A DNA stretch of 64,000 bases from Vicia villosa (GCF_029867415.1 NC_081184.1:75862364-75926363); one strand, 5' to 3'; positions 10,195-21,487 are shown, counted from the first letter of the stretch. The notes: generated from the sequence alone by a model not told the origin. Program-made: numbers and translations.

Positions 10195-11820
10195 AGTTTG
10201 TCGTATCTTTCGCTTTCAAATAATGTACCGTTTATTTTATTTGTCATACTGTTCATTATATTATGTAATATTTGTACTGTCAGTATTAAATATCGTACTA
10301 TCTGTCGTACTGTCGTTTAATTATCAAGATAATATTATGTGTGTTTTCTGCTAGTTAAATATTTATTTTTCTGTGCATTAAATATTTTTCAAGGTTATTA
10401 TCGGTAATTTCGTTCGCGTACAATATATTTTATTTATTTATTATGTTTGTGTTTTTCTAACAACTCATGTAAGTAAATTTTCACCATTAACACAACAAAA
10501 AACAAAAAGAAAAAATTAACTTTAACTGTTGAATTTTCACTTTAACTGTTACGTTAATGCCTAGACAGCCAGTTGACAGTCAAACCCGCTGACAGCACGA
10601 TTCTCCGTGTTTTGTACCATCAATCAAATCAATCTTTTGCATTTCAAAATTCCAAGATTTTTGTTCTAGAAGTCTTCTGATAATCACATGATCAGCAGAG
10701 ACTCAGCACTGCACAAAAATCAGGTACGCTTAACTGTCTCCTACACAAACAGTCCTTGACTAGGGTTTTTTGATTTTTTTCAGGAGAACAAGTTTTTTGA
10801 GACCTCAAATGGATTTCATGAACCTCCATATGTCTCAAAGTACCACCAGACAAATTTTCAAATTTCAATTCACTCAGACGCACAGTCAGCAGCTCAAACA
10901 GTCAACAGACGACCAGTTTGACCGAAAAGTCAACAGACAGTCAAAAATGAAATTTTTTGTCAACATCCATATTTTGTCAAAAGATTCATCATTTGATCAA
11001 TGGTTGATCATAATTCATCAAGAAAAAGATCAAAAATCAACAAAACCCTAAGTTTCAAAATTAGGGTTTTCTCCTAAAAAGTCAACTGAATTTTGACCGG
11101 CCATAACTCTCTCCTCGTTCATTCAAAAAATTCCAATCAAAGCTTGTTTTGAAGGAAATTCAATTATCTTTAAAATGCAATTGATCCCATGGTCATTGGA
11201 TTCACCATTTGAAAAATATGAGCTCAGACATTATAGGTCATTTTCAAAGTCAACAAAAAGTGGTTTTTTGTAAAAGGCCATAACATCAAGATAAATTCTC
11301 CAAATGAAAAATAGTTTCCAAAGTAGCTTGTAGAGGACATCTTGAGGTTTCTAAAAAGTACAAGAACTCCTTCATATGATCAAAATTGAGGGATTTATGC
11401 CTTGTTGAAGTTGGCTATTTTTTGGGAAAATGCACGAAACTAACATTGATCAAAAATGTTTTTTTTCAAAAGAGGCCAAGTTTTCATGATCCAAACATGA
11501 TTCTAATGATTCTAAGGTCCCCCCACGACCAACCTAAGGCCCATAACATTTTTATTTCTTTTTTAGTTTAATTTTATTACATATAAAGTTAAATTAAAAA
11601 AGAAATGGTGTGAGATAATGATACAATGCTTTGTTCTTAAGCCAAAGCCATCAAAATTGATTCAACTCTGCAGCATATAAGTACATGGCAGGCCTAGAGC
11701 AAGAGGGATGAAGAAATTCAAAGCCATGGCCAAAGAATTCAAAGTTTTTAATATTAAAAAATCAAAAGTTCAAAAAGCAATCAATGCTTGATAGCTTAAG
11801 TTTGCAGCACATTCATTGCT

Positions 11821-11828
11821 TATAAATG
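11821..11828 (+). promoter_or_regulatory. TATA box candidate 2 in LTR1
   Basis: TATAAATG is conserved at 48671-48678 in the partner LTR and followed about 30 nt later by an ACAC-rich stretch, the usual look of a plant LTR core promoter. It is about 1.9 kb downstream of candidate 1. Which of the two is used cannot be told from sequence. Confidence 0.5.
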
Positions 11829-13833
11829 AAGTAGAATACTTCATTAACACAGACACACGAAATCTGAATCAATACTATGCTTGTATCACTCTTATAACCA
11901 CTTGAAATTTTGAAAGAAATTTGAAATTCAAATTTTAAGTTCAAGCTCATTTCAATACAAACTAAACACTCAAACACGTTCCCTGACCTCCACTGAATAT
12001 AACCCAATCATTTGCAGCAAGCAAAGCACTCAAAATCATCCACCATAGCTCACGGTTTGCACAAATAAAAACTAACACGAATTCAATCATACATGCATGT
12101 TTAGCAAGATGTAAATGTCTATTTATGTTTAGATAGGTGCTCTGAACGTTTCTGGAAACTTAATTGGTGTTTGGACACCTGTATGAGCACTTACCATTTT
12201 AGGGTATTTGAGTTCAAAAAGAGGGATTCATGATTTAGGCAAAATTACAGGTTCTAAGTGGTACCATTGAACTCGTATGAACTAGACGAATCGAACCATG
12301 ACCTCGCGCCAAATTTCTTTTGTGTCTAACCCCTATTCGTGTTGCACAGGTGTAATAGATTGAAGCTTTTTACAGCTCCCTGTAAATGAGCGGTGTAAAA
12401 GGCCTTTCTAAGGAAGAAGATGAGACGTGGCTTCCTTCCATTGGCCAGAGCGCACGCGTTTTATTTTTTTTAAAATCTCTGATTCAGTGCTTTGCAGGTT
12501 CTATACGTGTCATGCATCCTCGCTTGGTGACCACATGATCAATCCAGTCATCTAATCCAACGCCCTTGACTGCTAGTCTATGCCATGGACTTTCCCATCA
12601 GCCACACTTGAATATGAATTTTATATTTTTCATTTTATTTAATTTTCTTTGCAAAATTATTTAAAAATAGTTTTAAAAATCAGAAAAATACACAAAAAAT
12701 ATTTTTAGGTTGATAAAATGCTATATTAATTTTTGACACAAAAATATTTTATTTTTCTTAATAATTAAAATATTTTGTTTAATTAATTAGTATATATTTA
12801 TATATTTGCTTTTTAATTATTTAAACCTATCAAAAAAATCAAAAAAAAATTTTATTTTTACTTAAATTAAGTTTATATATTATAGAATAATTTTGTACAT
12901 ATTTAGAATATTTTTCTCTTTAAGTTTAAATTATTTGTATAATTATTTGTATAATTATATATTAATTAGCTTAATAATTTCCAAAATAACTTCAAAAATC
13001 CCAAAAAAAATAGTTTAATTTTAAAATTAATTAACAAGCAATATGAACATATTTTAGACTTAATTTTTAGGTTTAAATTTTATTTCTAATTCTTAGTTTT
13101 TTAATTAAATTAATTATGCATTAATTTTGATTAAAATCAATCATCCAAAAATGCAAAAATACTTCCCTTTATCTTATTGCAATTTAAATTCATAGATAAG
13201 TGTATAGATTGTCAAAATTCATGTAAATAGCGTAGTTTACATTTCTCGCACAATCGATGTAATAGCGTAGATTTACTTTCCGCATTTTACATTCCCGCAC
13301 TTTAATTTTTGTACATATAAAACTGTCAAAGATAATAACTGAAGCGTTAGATCACTAAATTCAAAAGACAAAAATATCTGAATCAAAACACAATCACACT
13401 TGCACCTCTTAGGGTAATCCCTCTGTTACTCTTTTCAAAATTAATTCTACTGTTTCAAATGCAATTCAAATAATTTCTTTCTGTATCCAGTCAAAGAAAA
13501 TTTTCTAAAAGAAAATAGGAAAGGACCTTATAAATTTTAGGGTAGATCTCCTAATTGCTTGCTCAAATCAAATCAAAACATCAAATGTTTCACATATTTA
13601 TTGTTTTTCAAAACAAAACTTTCAAAAAAGACAATACTTGGTATATATCCAAACAAGGATCATTACGAAGTTAAAGATCTTTTTTCAAAAACATCTTTCG
13701 AAAGATAAAACACTTTGTATACATCCGCACAAGGATCATTACAAAGTTAATTTACAAAGGTATTTTAAAACCACATACAAGCATTTCAAAGCAAGACAAA
13801 TGATTCAAACAAGTGAGCTAAGCAATTAAGAGC

Positions 13834-13882
13834 CCATGGATAACCATGGATACAAAGGGGTGCTAATACCTTCCCTTTGTAT
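13834..13882 (+). promoter_or_regulatory. Twin hairpin of LTR 3' region (LTR1)
   Basis: Hairpin a is CCATGG-ATAA-CCATGG (13834-13849). Hairpin b is ATACAAAGGG with CCCTTTGTAT (13850-13882), with a loop containing TGCTAATACCTT. The two stems abut without a spacer, so they could stack coaxially. The pair is 165 nt from the LTR end. Confidence 0.7.
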
Positions 13883-13968
13883 AACCTACCCCCGAACCCA
13901 AAATCTCTTAAAGGTCTTTTTCTGTTTCTTTTATAAACCTTTCCTTAATTGGATAAAATAAAAGTCAG

Positions 13969-13978
13969 TGGCGACTCT
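13969..13978 (+). repeat. PBS-like motif inside LTR1
   Basis: TGGCGACTCT is identical to the first ten bases of the PBS at 14052. It lies about 70 nt before the LTR end. The same internal copy is seen in the other LTRs at 50838, 28865, 39080 and (minus) 1316-1325. Confidence 0.6.
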
Positions 13979-14051
13979 CTGATTTTCAAAACTCAAAAAT
14001 AAAAGAAGAGTCAGTTCGTATCTCACGAGAAAAAACCGAGGACGACAGAAC

Positions 14052-14069
14052 TGGCGACTCTGCTAGGGA
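14052..14069 (+). promoter_or_regulatory. Primer binding site of copy B (tRNA-Arg type)
   Basis: TGGCGACTCTGCTAGGGA begins 4 nt after the LTR end. Ogre elements are known to use a tRNA-Arg primer with this kind of PBS; the first bases, TGG, pair with the tRNA CCA end. Confidence 0.88.
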
Positions 14070-14739
14070 ATTCAAAAACAAAATGTTTTCAAAAGGGGTT
14101 ACCTTAGAGTTGAGATCACTTCGATGTTTTCAATTGCTTGTCTTGATTGTTCTATTTTTCAAAGGTTTGTTTGGGTATTTACTTGTGTGAAAGATTCTAA
14201 CCCGAATCTCGAGATACCTTAAGTATGTGACAATAGACCAAAGAAACTATACGGCATGTACCGATACGGTTGATCTGGTAGTCACTGTTAGTGCGACACT
14301 TTGGTTTGTACTTATATCCCTTGAAAACGATCAAGGAGTATGTTAGGCTTCCGAAATGTCATTAAACACTAATTTGTCTTAGAACCTTTAGTTGAACTTG
14401 ACTTGTGGCCTATTAAGTGACTAGCTTTGAAATTGATCGAAGTTAGTTATCCTCGAGGAATGTTTTGATCGGCCGTCTGAGCGCCGTATTGAGATGTTGT
14501 CTCCAAGGATCATAGAACCCGAATACTATTTTAAGAAAGGTTTAAACCAACTCAAACTTCAGTGGGGAGGGTATCACCTATCAACCTCATGCAAGCCTTT
14601 AAACCTAAGGCTATTGTTTGATTTGTTTGTGTTTGCCACATGTTTGACATCATGACATCATAAGCATCATAAACATATCTTTTTCTCATTAATCATTTCA
14701 AGGATCGAAGAGTTTACCTTTGTTCTATCGTTGCAGGTA
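14070..14739 (+). other. 5' leader of copy B between PBS and ORF1
   Basis: About 670 nt without a credible coding region. It ends in CTATCGTTGCAG followed by GTAATGG. This is a good plant 3' splice site directly before the ORF1 start codon, so ORF1 may be expressed from a spliced leader. Confidence 0.6.
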
Positions 14740-16083
14740 ATGGCTCCCGCTACCAGAGATTATATCCGGATCAACATCTCAACAGTACCATCTGAACTTA
14801 AGGACTTAATATCAGAATTTCCCAGAAATGCTCAATTCACTGAAAAGCACGGTCACCTACTCCATTTGGTTACCTCAAAATTTGAAGAAGACATGATACG
14901 GGTCCTGTTCCAATTCTTTGATCCCGAACATCATTGTTTTACATTTCCTGATTACCAGCTAGTACCCACCTTGGAAGAATTCTCTGAACTGATTGGGTTA
15001 CCTGTTCGAGATCAATTACCTTTCACTGGTTTAGAAAAGATTCCAAAACCTGAAATAATTGTTGCTGCCTTACATTTACGAAAGTCAGAAATCGAGTCCA
15101 ATTGGGAAACAAAGAGTGGAGTCAAGGGTTTGCTCGCTAAGTTCTTAATGGAAAAGGCTCGATTACTACTAAAAAACAGAAGTTACCTAGCTTTTGAAGA
15201 AGTTGTGGCTCTTTTGGTTTACGGGTTGGTTTTATTCCCTAATCCCGACCAGTTCATAGGTGTGCACGTTATCAACATTTTCTTAACCCGCAATCCGGTA
15301 CCTACCTTGTTGGGAGACATTCTACATTCTCTACACACTCGTACTATGAAAAAACGAGGAACTCTTATGTGCTGTGTACCACTACTGGCTAGATGGTTTA
15401 CATTACACCTTCCTCGATCAGTGTTGAGAAACGAACAAAGGATGCAATGGTCTCGCAGGATTATGTCTTTGTCTCATTCAGATATCCGGTGGAACAACTT
15501 CTTTCAAAGAGACATCACTCTCATTGACCATTGTGGGGAGTACCTTAATGTACCACTCCTTGGCATTAGGGGAGGCATCACCTACAACCCCTCTTTAGCT
15601 TTGCGCCAATTCGGATATGCACGAAGAAATGGTCCTCATGACATGATTATCCGTGGCATTGTGTTCGACTACGAAGATGATTCCCAAAGATATGGACGAA
15701 GGTTTATACATGCGTGGGGCAGTGTCTACAAAGTAGAAAGCAAGATTTTAGGACAATGGAACTCTATTCCCATGGAGCCTTACCTCAAATGGGTGCGAGC
15801 TCGTGCTCAGAAGTTCATCATGCCATATCCCGCTATTCTACCTGTGACTATTGAGCCAGAAGTCGAAGGGGACGAACCTCGAGTTATTCTACATCCGGAC
15901 ATGCCAACTGACCTGGAAGAGCTGCAGAAATCTTGGGTTCAACTAAGAGAAGAAAGAGACACCTTCAAAGCACACTGTCAAGACTATGAGAGGAAAGTGT
16001 TGGAGCTCACCAGACAACTCCAGGAAGAACAGCAGATTAACACGTTCGTGGGAGCAAAGAGAAAGCGTCCATGGGAGGCTTGA
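14740..16083 (+). CDS. Ogre ORF1 protein (447 aa), copy B
   Basis: This is the extra ORF that precedes gag in Ogre elements; its biochemical role is not established. It is intact from ATG (14740, in GTAATGGCT) to TGA. The N-terminal two thirds is globular, with the pattern FTFPDYQLVPTLEEFSELIG, and recalls the plant mobile domain style. The C-terminal 60 residues are charged and predicted coiled coil (EELQKSWVQLREERDTFKAH). They end in a basic nuclear-localisation-like cluster AKRKRPWEA. The homologue in copy D (59978-61428, minus) shares the domain layout and a KRKRR tail. It is the only complete copy-B protein: gag has a stop and two insertions, and pol has many stops. An in-frame TTG lies a few codons upstream, but the ATG has the better context. 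Confidence 0.88.
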   Translation: MAPATRDYIRINISTVPSELKDLISEFPRNAQFTEKHGHLLHLVTSKFEEDMIRVLFQFFDPEHHCFTFPDYQLVPTLEEFSELIGLPVRDQLPFTGLEKIPKPEIIVAALHLRKSEIESNWETKSGVKGLLAKFLMEKARLLLKNRSYLAFEEVVALLVYGLVLFPNPDQFIGVHVINIFLTRNPVPTLLGDILHSLHTRTMKKRGTLMCCVPLLARWFTLHLPRSVLRNEQRMQWSRRIMSLSHSDIRWNNFFQRDITLIDHCGEYLNVPLLGIRGGITYNPSLALRQFGYARRNGPHDMIIRGIVFDYEDDSQRYGRRFIHAWGSVYKVESKILGQWNSIPMEPYLKWVRARAQKFIMPYPAILPVTIEPEVEGDEPRVILHPDMPTDLEELQKSWVQLREERDTFKAHCQDYERKVLELTRQLQEEQQINTFVGAKRKRPWEA

Positions 16084-16341
16084 AGAATCCTTTATTTTCT
16101 TTATTTTATCTTGTAAGCCCGAAAGAGGCAAAGAAAAGAAGAAAAAAAGAAAAAAAGAAAGAAAAGAAAAAAAGAAGAAATAAATTGTTTGACTAATAAA
16201 TGTTTGTTTCTCTTTTGTTTAAACAAATCTGAATTCTAAGATCCTTGAAAACATTGCATATACATTTCATTCATAAACATTGCATAACAGGTTCACATGA
16301 CAGGTTTCTCATCTCCTTGCTGTTTATTTCAGTTAGAAGGG
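16084..16341 (+). other. ORF1-gag spacer with putative splice acceptor
   Basis: It starts with a purine-rich run (about 16136-16185) and ends with GCTGTTTATTTCAG (AG at 16331-16332) ten bases before the gag ATG. Copy D has the same TTGTTTATTTCAG block before its gag. This suggests that gag is reached by splicing to this acceptor. Confidence 0.5.
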
Positions 16342-16499
16342 ATGGATTCCGAAACAAGGATCAAGAATCTCGAAGCACAGAACGCCCAAGTTCAGATAGC
16401 AATTCTGGAGCTAGCAAAGGGGCAACAAGAACTGAAAGCCCTGATGATCAAGAAGAAAAAGAAGCCCAAAGGATCTGTAGGCTTAAGTCACCTTGCGAG
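16342..16499 (+). pseudogene. Ogre copy B gag, first segment
   Basis: This is the gag N-terminus. The ATG at 16342 begins a heptad-like helix (ETRIKNLEAQNAQVQIAILE) followed by a lysine cluster (KKKKKPKG). The matching region of copy D starts at 59722 on the minus strand. The segment is cut at 16499 by solo LTR 2. Its last codon is completed exactly by base 22295 after the target duplication, so the insertion explains the break fully. Confidence 0.85.
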
Positions 16500-18092
16500 T
16501 GTCATACCCCAATTTTTGACCTAAGATACCACCTCATATCATAGCATATGCATCATTTGCATCTCTAACAAATTGCATAGCTTGTGTTTGCTACTTGTGC
16601 TCAGCAGGGTTTAAACAAGAAATCACTCATCAGTACAAGTAACAACCAATTAGGGTTTTGTTCTCCCTTCATCTCAAAAGAACTATCTTCATCAACAATC
16701 AACATTTGGTCCTCAGAGATTCACTTCAACAAGCTCAACAGCTTTGAATCGACTGAATTAGGGTTTTGCCTGAAGATAGCATACTCCTGACTTTTGCTCA
16801 GAATTTGACCTAATGACTTGGGACATGACCTCAAGACCCCAAGTGCATCATTTTGACCTAATCCATTGGCTCATAACATCTCCTACACAAAGATTGATCA
16901 GACAAATCCTCAGATCAGGGTTTTGAACTATCAGGGACTGAAATCAGGGATCACATTTGGGAAACCCTAAAAACCCCCAGGAAGTCAATCAAAGGTTTCA
17001 ATCATCTTCAAATAATCCCTATGACAATATCCAATGAAGATTGTGTCTCAATTCAAGATCCACAGTCATCAATTTCATCAGGTCGACAATTAGGGTTTTG
17101 ACCTAATTCACTGAACAATTGACTTTTTAATCAGGACATGGTGCCACAACTCAAACCATGGCTCAAGGTCCTCTAATAATTCAATGTGATCCACTTTTTA
17201 TGCGCCATATCCATTTGTGTGATTCAAGAGTTTTGATTGGAATCTATTTCAAGATTTTGGCCTATGGATTCGTCATGGTAAAGAAAATTGTTTCTTATGG
17301 ATTATTTGAAAGATGATACAAGTTTGAAACAATTCATGAAAATTGCAAGAAATATCTTTTAGTCAATTTGTTGAAAGAATTGCTTCAAGTATGGTTCTAA
17401 AACCATAAATTCAAGAATTAAAAGTCCATTGGTGCAAGAACATTCTTCAAAGAATCATTCAAAGGAATTCAAGAATTGATTCTAGACATAGAAATTGCAT
17501 TCAAATTCATTCAAGAAATATTCATGTTTCATACATTTTCCATTCAAGGATTCTAAGAGAAATTCAAACATTACAAGTGAAGTTCCTTTACATGAACAAA
17601 GTTCTAAATTTCAAATGATTTACAAGTGGACTTTATCCAAAATTCAAGAATTACAAAATTCCATTCATTATTCAAGAATACAAAGTTTCATTCATACAAA
17701 GTTGGAATTACAAGGAAAAGAAAAAATAAAACTTCAAATGCAATTCTTGAATTCTTCAAGTCTTCATTCTTCAAGGTCAAATTTCTTCATGCTTTTCTTC
17801 AAAGTTCTCATGCAACATGAAAAAGAAACAAAGAGGGGTGAAATTAGCAAAAGTCAAAGAATGTCAAAGAGAGATTTTTATGTCATAAAATTATGCAACT
17901 TAGAGATATCATAAAATGACATAAAAATTTACACACATGGCTTATATCATGAAAAATATCTTTGCATAAGAATATTCTTATTCTTATTTTTTATTCTTGC
18001 AATGATGAAGAATATATTCTTTTTCTTATCTTGCAATGATTGAAACTTGCCAATCAAGATTACCAATTGCCAAACACTCCCTTAACTTTGCC

Positions 18093-18101
18093 TATAAATA
18101 G
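18093..18101 (+). promoter_or_regulatory. TATA box of solo LTR 2
   Basis: TATAAATAG lies in the context TTTGCCTATAAATAGGAAG, a strong plant core promoter match. The likely start is about 30 nt downstream, near the CA-rich stretch around 18125. Confidence 0.6.
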
Positions 18102-20640
18102 GAAGTTCTCTCATTGAAGAAAATGACACAAAAGCAACCTTAACTACTTGCTTTTTCACTCCTCCCTTTTCTCTCATAATTTTCAAAGTTTCTTAGTTCC
18201 ATAGTTGGAAAAGGGGTGAAGAAGTAGTTCATACCTTAGTAGAGAGCAACAACTTGAAGTTGCATCTTCAAGTCTCCCTAATATCCAAAAGAGGTGTTGT
18301 GGCATCACCTTCATCAAAGAGCCTACAACAACAATTCCAAAAAATTGTTAGTAACAACAATTCAAAGTTGTTTCAAACAATTTGCAACAAGTTCAAAAGT
18401 TCATAACCGGTTCAATAACAATTCGAGGGTGTTCTTCAACAACACCACCCGAATTTCCAGAAAAAAAGAGAGGTTCAAAACCGTACCTCCGAACTCCAGT
18501 GGCAGCTCCACATCATCTTCAACACCACAGCCGGTAAACATGCTTTTTGCTCACTGGCCAGAACTGAATCTGCAAGGAAAAACACGCAGACAACTCAACA
18601 ACAGTTCACAAACGGTTCATAATCAATCACAACAACAATTCATGGTGAGTTTGAAGCCGTAACAACAACAGTAGCAACAGAAACAAGCCACGGTTCAGAA
18701 TCACATCAACACGACAACAATTCACAAAGAAAGTGTTTTGACTTGGACAAAAATTCAGCAACAACAATTTTCAATAAGTAACTCAGAAGCAGACGGATCA
18801 GAGCATACCTCAACAAAATCCGGCGAAAACCTCCTCGCCGCAGGTGACTCAAATTTCACTTTTTATCACTGATAATTGTTGCTGCTAGTTTTTGTTAACA
18901 TATGATAATTGTTGCTGCTAGTTTCTGTTAAGATTAAAAACAATAGTTATCACTGTTATGTCGAAACCAAAAATAAAAATAACAACACAGAAAGCATAAG
19001 TTAGTTGCTTTATCATATAAACTGAATTTGTACCATGAAAAACGAAATTGAAACATACTTGGGTTCGTGAGTGAAATCAGAATAAGGTTTGTTCTTGTCG
19101 GCAAGAACCTCTAAAAAACTCTTCCACATGCCCTGCCGTGAGAAACCGAGAGCATCAGTTGTTGTCGTTGTTCAACCGAGAGCAAGAGAGAAAGTTATTG
19201 TTTTCATTCTCGTTTGTTGAGCGAGAGAGAACTCATCAAGTGAGAGCGTCTGAGCGAGAAGCCAATAGCTTTTGTTTTTTTTCTTCACCGCGAACGAAAT
19301 CGAGAAAGAGAGGAGGAAGTTATCTCAGGTTCTGTTTTCCTCCATGGAACTCGCGAAATTTGAGAGAGCAAAACCGAGAGATTTGAATCGATTTGTTGTT
19401 ATCGTTCACGGCGAGAGAGAGTCAGTGCGAGAGAAGAAGCGACGATTGATTGGTTGTCGAAATGAGAGAGTGAAGCCGAGAGGGGAAGGGCTGCCATTGT
19501 TGTTGTTGCAAGAAAGATGAAGAAATTACAGAGAAGAAAAATGAGCAAGAGGGGTGAGAGTTTGATTTTTTTTTCTTCAGCAGCGTGAATGAGAGTGAGG
19601 CACTCTGCCTCCACTCTTTTACTTTTCTTAGGGTTTTCAAACCCACCTCTCACAATGTTTGGTAAAGGGCGGATCCGGGTCACCCTGACCCGACCCGGTC
19701 CGGCCCATTTCTTCTTTTTTTTTTTTATATTCAGCATTATTTTGTTTTGGGCCATACACCGCATCCGATTTTCAGCATACCCCTGGCCCATTTACTAGTT
19801 TTTTTTATTATCTCTTTAATTTCTTTTAAAAGATTTTTATAAAAAAAAACTTAGTATTTAATATAGGATTTTAATTTTCTTTTCTAATCCTTATTAAAAA
19901 TGACAAAAAATATGTTTTTAAGATTAAAAGTTTCTTTTGATATTTTCATATGTTTATAAGTGTGTTTTTTAATCCTTATTAAAAATCCCAAAAAACGTAT
20001 TAGATACATATTTATTTTTATGTCTCTAATTATTTCTTCCTTCCATGAAAAATCACAAAAAATATATTTTCTTAGATTAATTTCTTTTGAATTTGATATT
20101 TTCATATTATCTTGTGTAGTTAATCATTTAAATTTTTATTTGATTATATCACTTGAATTTTCTAACTTCATCCAGACTTCGAGATTATTTCTCTGTTGTC
20201 TTTTGGATTTGTCTGTTTTGGTCTTCCATTTGCTGTAGATGTCCATAAACAATTGTTGGATGATCATGGAATTGCTGAAAGCTGTGAGCTTATCCGACGA
20301 TTCTTTTCCGCTGGTGAGGATGCTTAACATTTTTTGAAATCCTAATTTATTCAAATCACATCACTTGAAGATCACGGTAACACCTCAAACTCAGAAATCC
20401 AATTTTCTCATTCTTCGAGGTAAGCCTAAAACTCAATCAACTGTTTTCACAACAGTAATCAATTCACTTTCAAATCATCCATTGATTTTCAAAACGAAGT
20501 GGGGCCTCTCGAATATTAGAGAGTGTAAGTCCCATTTCTTTTCCTTTTGTACAGTTTTTAAACAATAAAACTTCTTCAAAATAAAATCTTTTCAAACAAT
20601 TTTCAAATCATCTTCAAAGAAACTTCAGACTTTTCAATAT

Positions 20641-20860
20641 ACCATGGGCCTCCATGTAGGTATAAGCCCCAAGCCCTTTTGTACATACCCACTCAAGTAC
20701 ATGAAATTAGGTATTTCATTGTACGCCTTTTGTACATATCAATTTGTTCTTAACTTTGAATAACAAACCAAAAATGAAGGTTTTCTTTAAATCTTCCCAA
20801 AAATACCATGGGCCTCCATGTAGGTATAAGTCCCAAGCCCTTTGTAAATACCTGTTTACA
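20641..20860 (+). repeat. Two-copy direct repeat in solo LTR 2
   Basis: The block ATACCATGGGCCTCCATGTA with its following GGTATAAGYCCCAAGCCC occurs at about 20639 and again at about 20803, roughly 165 bp apart. Confidence 0.75.
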
Positions 20861-21099
20861 TAGCTTTGAATAAACTCAAGTGGACTTCTCCCCGAGTGTG
20901 AGTCCCGAGCCCCGTGTATGCAAATGGATCATGCTTACAGGTATATTTCCTTCATAAACTCCATTATATACACACACTTTGTCATATATAACTGTTCATA
21001 TAACTGTTCATATTTGTTCTTGTACTTGTGCATATTTGTTTGTACTTGTTCATATGTGTGATTGTGTTATATACTTGTTCAACTTAGTACAACACTAGG

Positions 21100-21370
21100 T
21101 TCCCCATAGCCTCCTATTGGGCTTCGTGCAAAGAATCTCCCTAGTTTAGGTTAGGACATAGAGTATGGTTTCCCGGTGAAATCGCTCTAAGAGCTCAAAC
21201 CAACTATACCATGCCTCCCCTTGGGCTTTGTACAAACGAGTGTCCCTCCCATAGCCTCCTCTTGGGCTTACAATGCAAGGACCCTGGATTGTCCCTCCCA
21301 TAGCCTCCTCTTGGGCTTACAATGCAAGGACCCTCGGATAGCCTCCTCTTGGGCTTCGTACAAGGACCCA
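21100..21370 (+). repeat. Tandem repeat around CCTCCTCTTGGGCTT in solo LTR 2
   Basis: Five or six diverged units contain CCCATAGCCTCCTCTTGGGC, with variants TATTGGGCTTCG and CCTTGGGCTTTG. Two neighbouring units near 21249-21330 are almost identical over about 45 bp. Confidence 0.75.
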
Positions 21371-21487
21371 CGGGCTTCTTATAAGCATCCCCCAATATCC
21401 AACACAAATACCCTAGGAGATTAGACATTTATCATCTCTATGCTAGGAGTATCTCTTCTATATCATCACAAACAATCATTCAATCAA

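Larger units (their letters stand above)
9375..14047 (+). repeat. Ogre LTR shared by copies A and B (LTR1)
   Basis: This 4673-bp LTR starts TGTTATACCCC after a PPT and ends GGACGACA before a PBS. It therefore closes copy A and opens copy B. Its partner at 46205-50918 is very similar at both ends but strongly diverged in patches (about 11580-11690 and 12000-12620). It contains two TATA candidates, a frameshifted copy of a 55-codon ORF, the twin hairpin and a PBS-like motif. Most of 12600-13150 is A/T-rich and noncoding. Confidence 0.95.

Noticed and set aside
10770..11051. 93-codon frame in LTR1, also open at 47622-47915 in LTR2
   Set aside because: Open in both LTRs, but the C-terminus differs by frame. 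Composition follows the A/C-rich DNA and no domain is visible. I take it as chance, with the caveat that the candidate acceptor at 10783 lies at its start.
18294..18662. 122-codon frame in solo LTR 2
   Set aside because: It is Asn/Ser/Gln-rich from CAA/AAC-repeat sequence, lies inside an LTR and has no recognisable domain.
19399..19791. Minus-strand 130-codon frame in solo LTR 2
   Set aside because: Crosses low-complexity purine/pyrimidine runs; no domain or start context.
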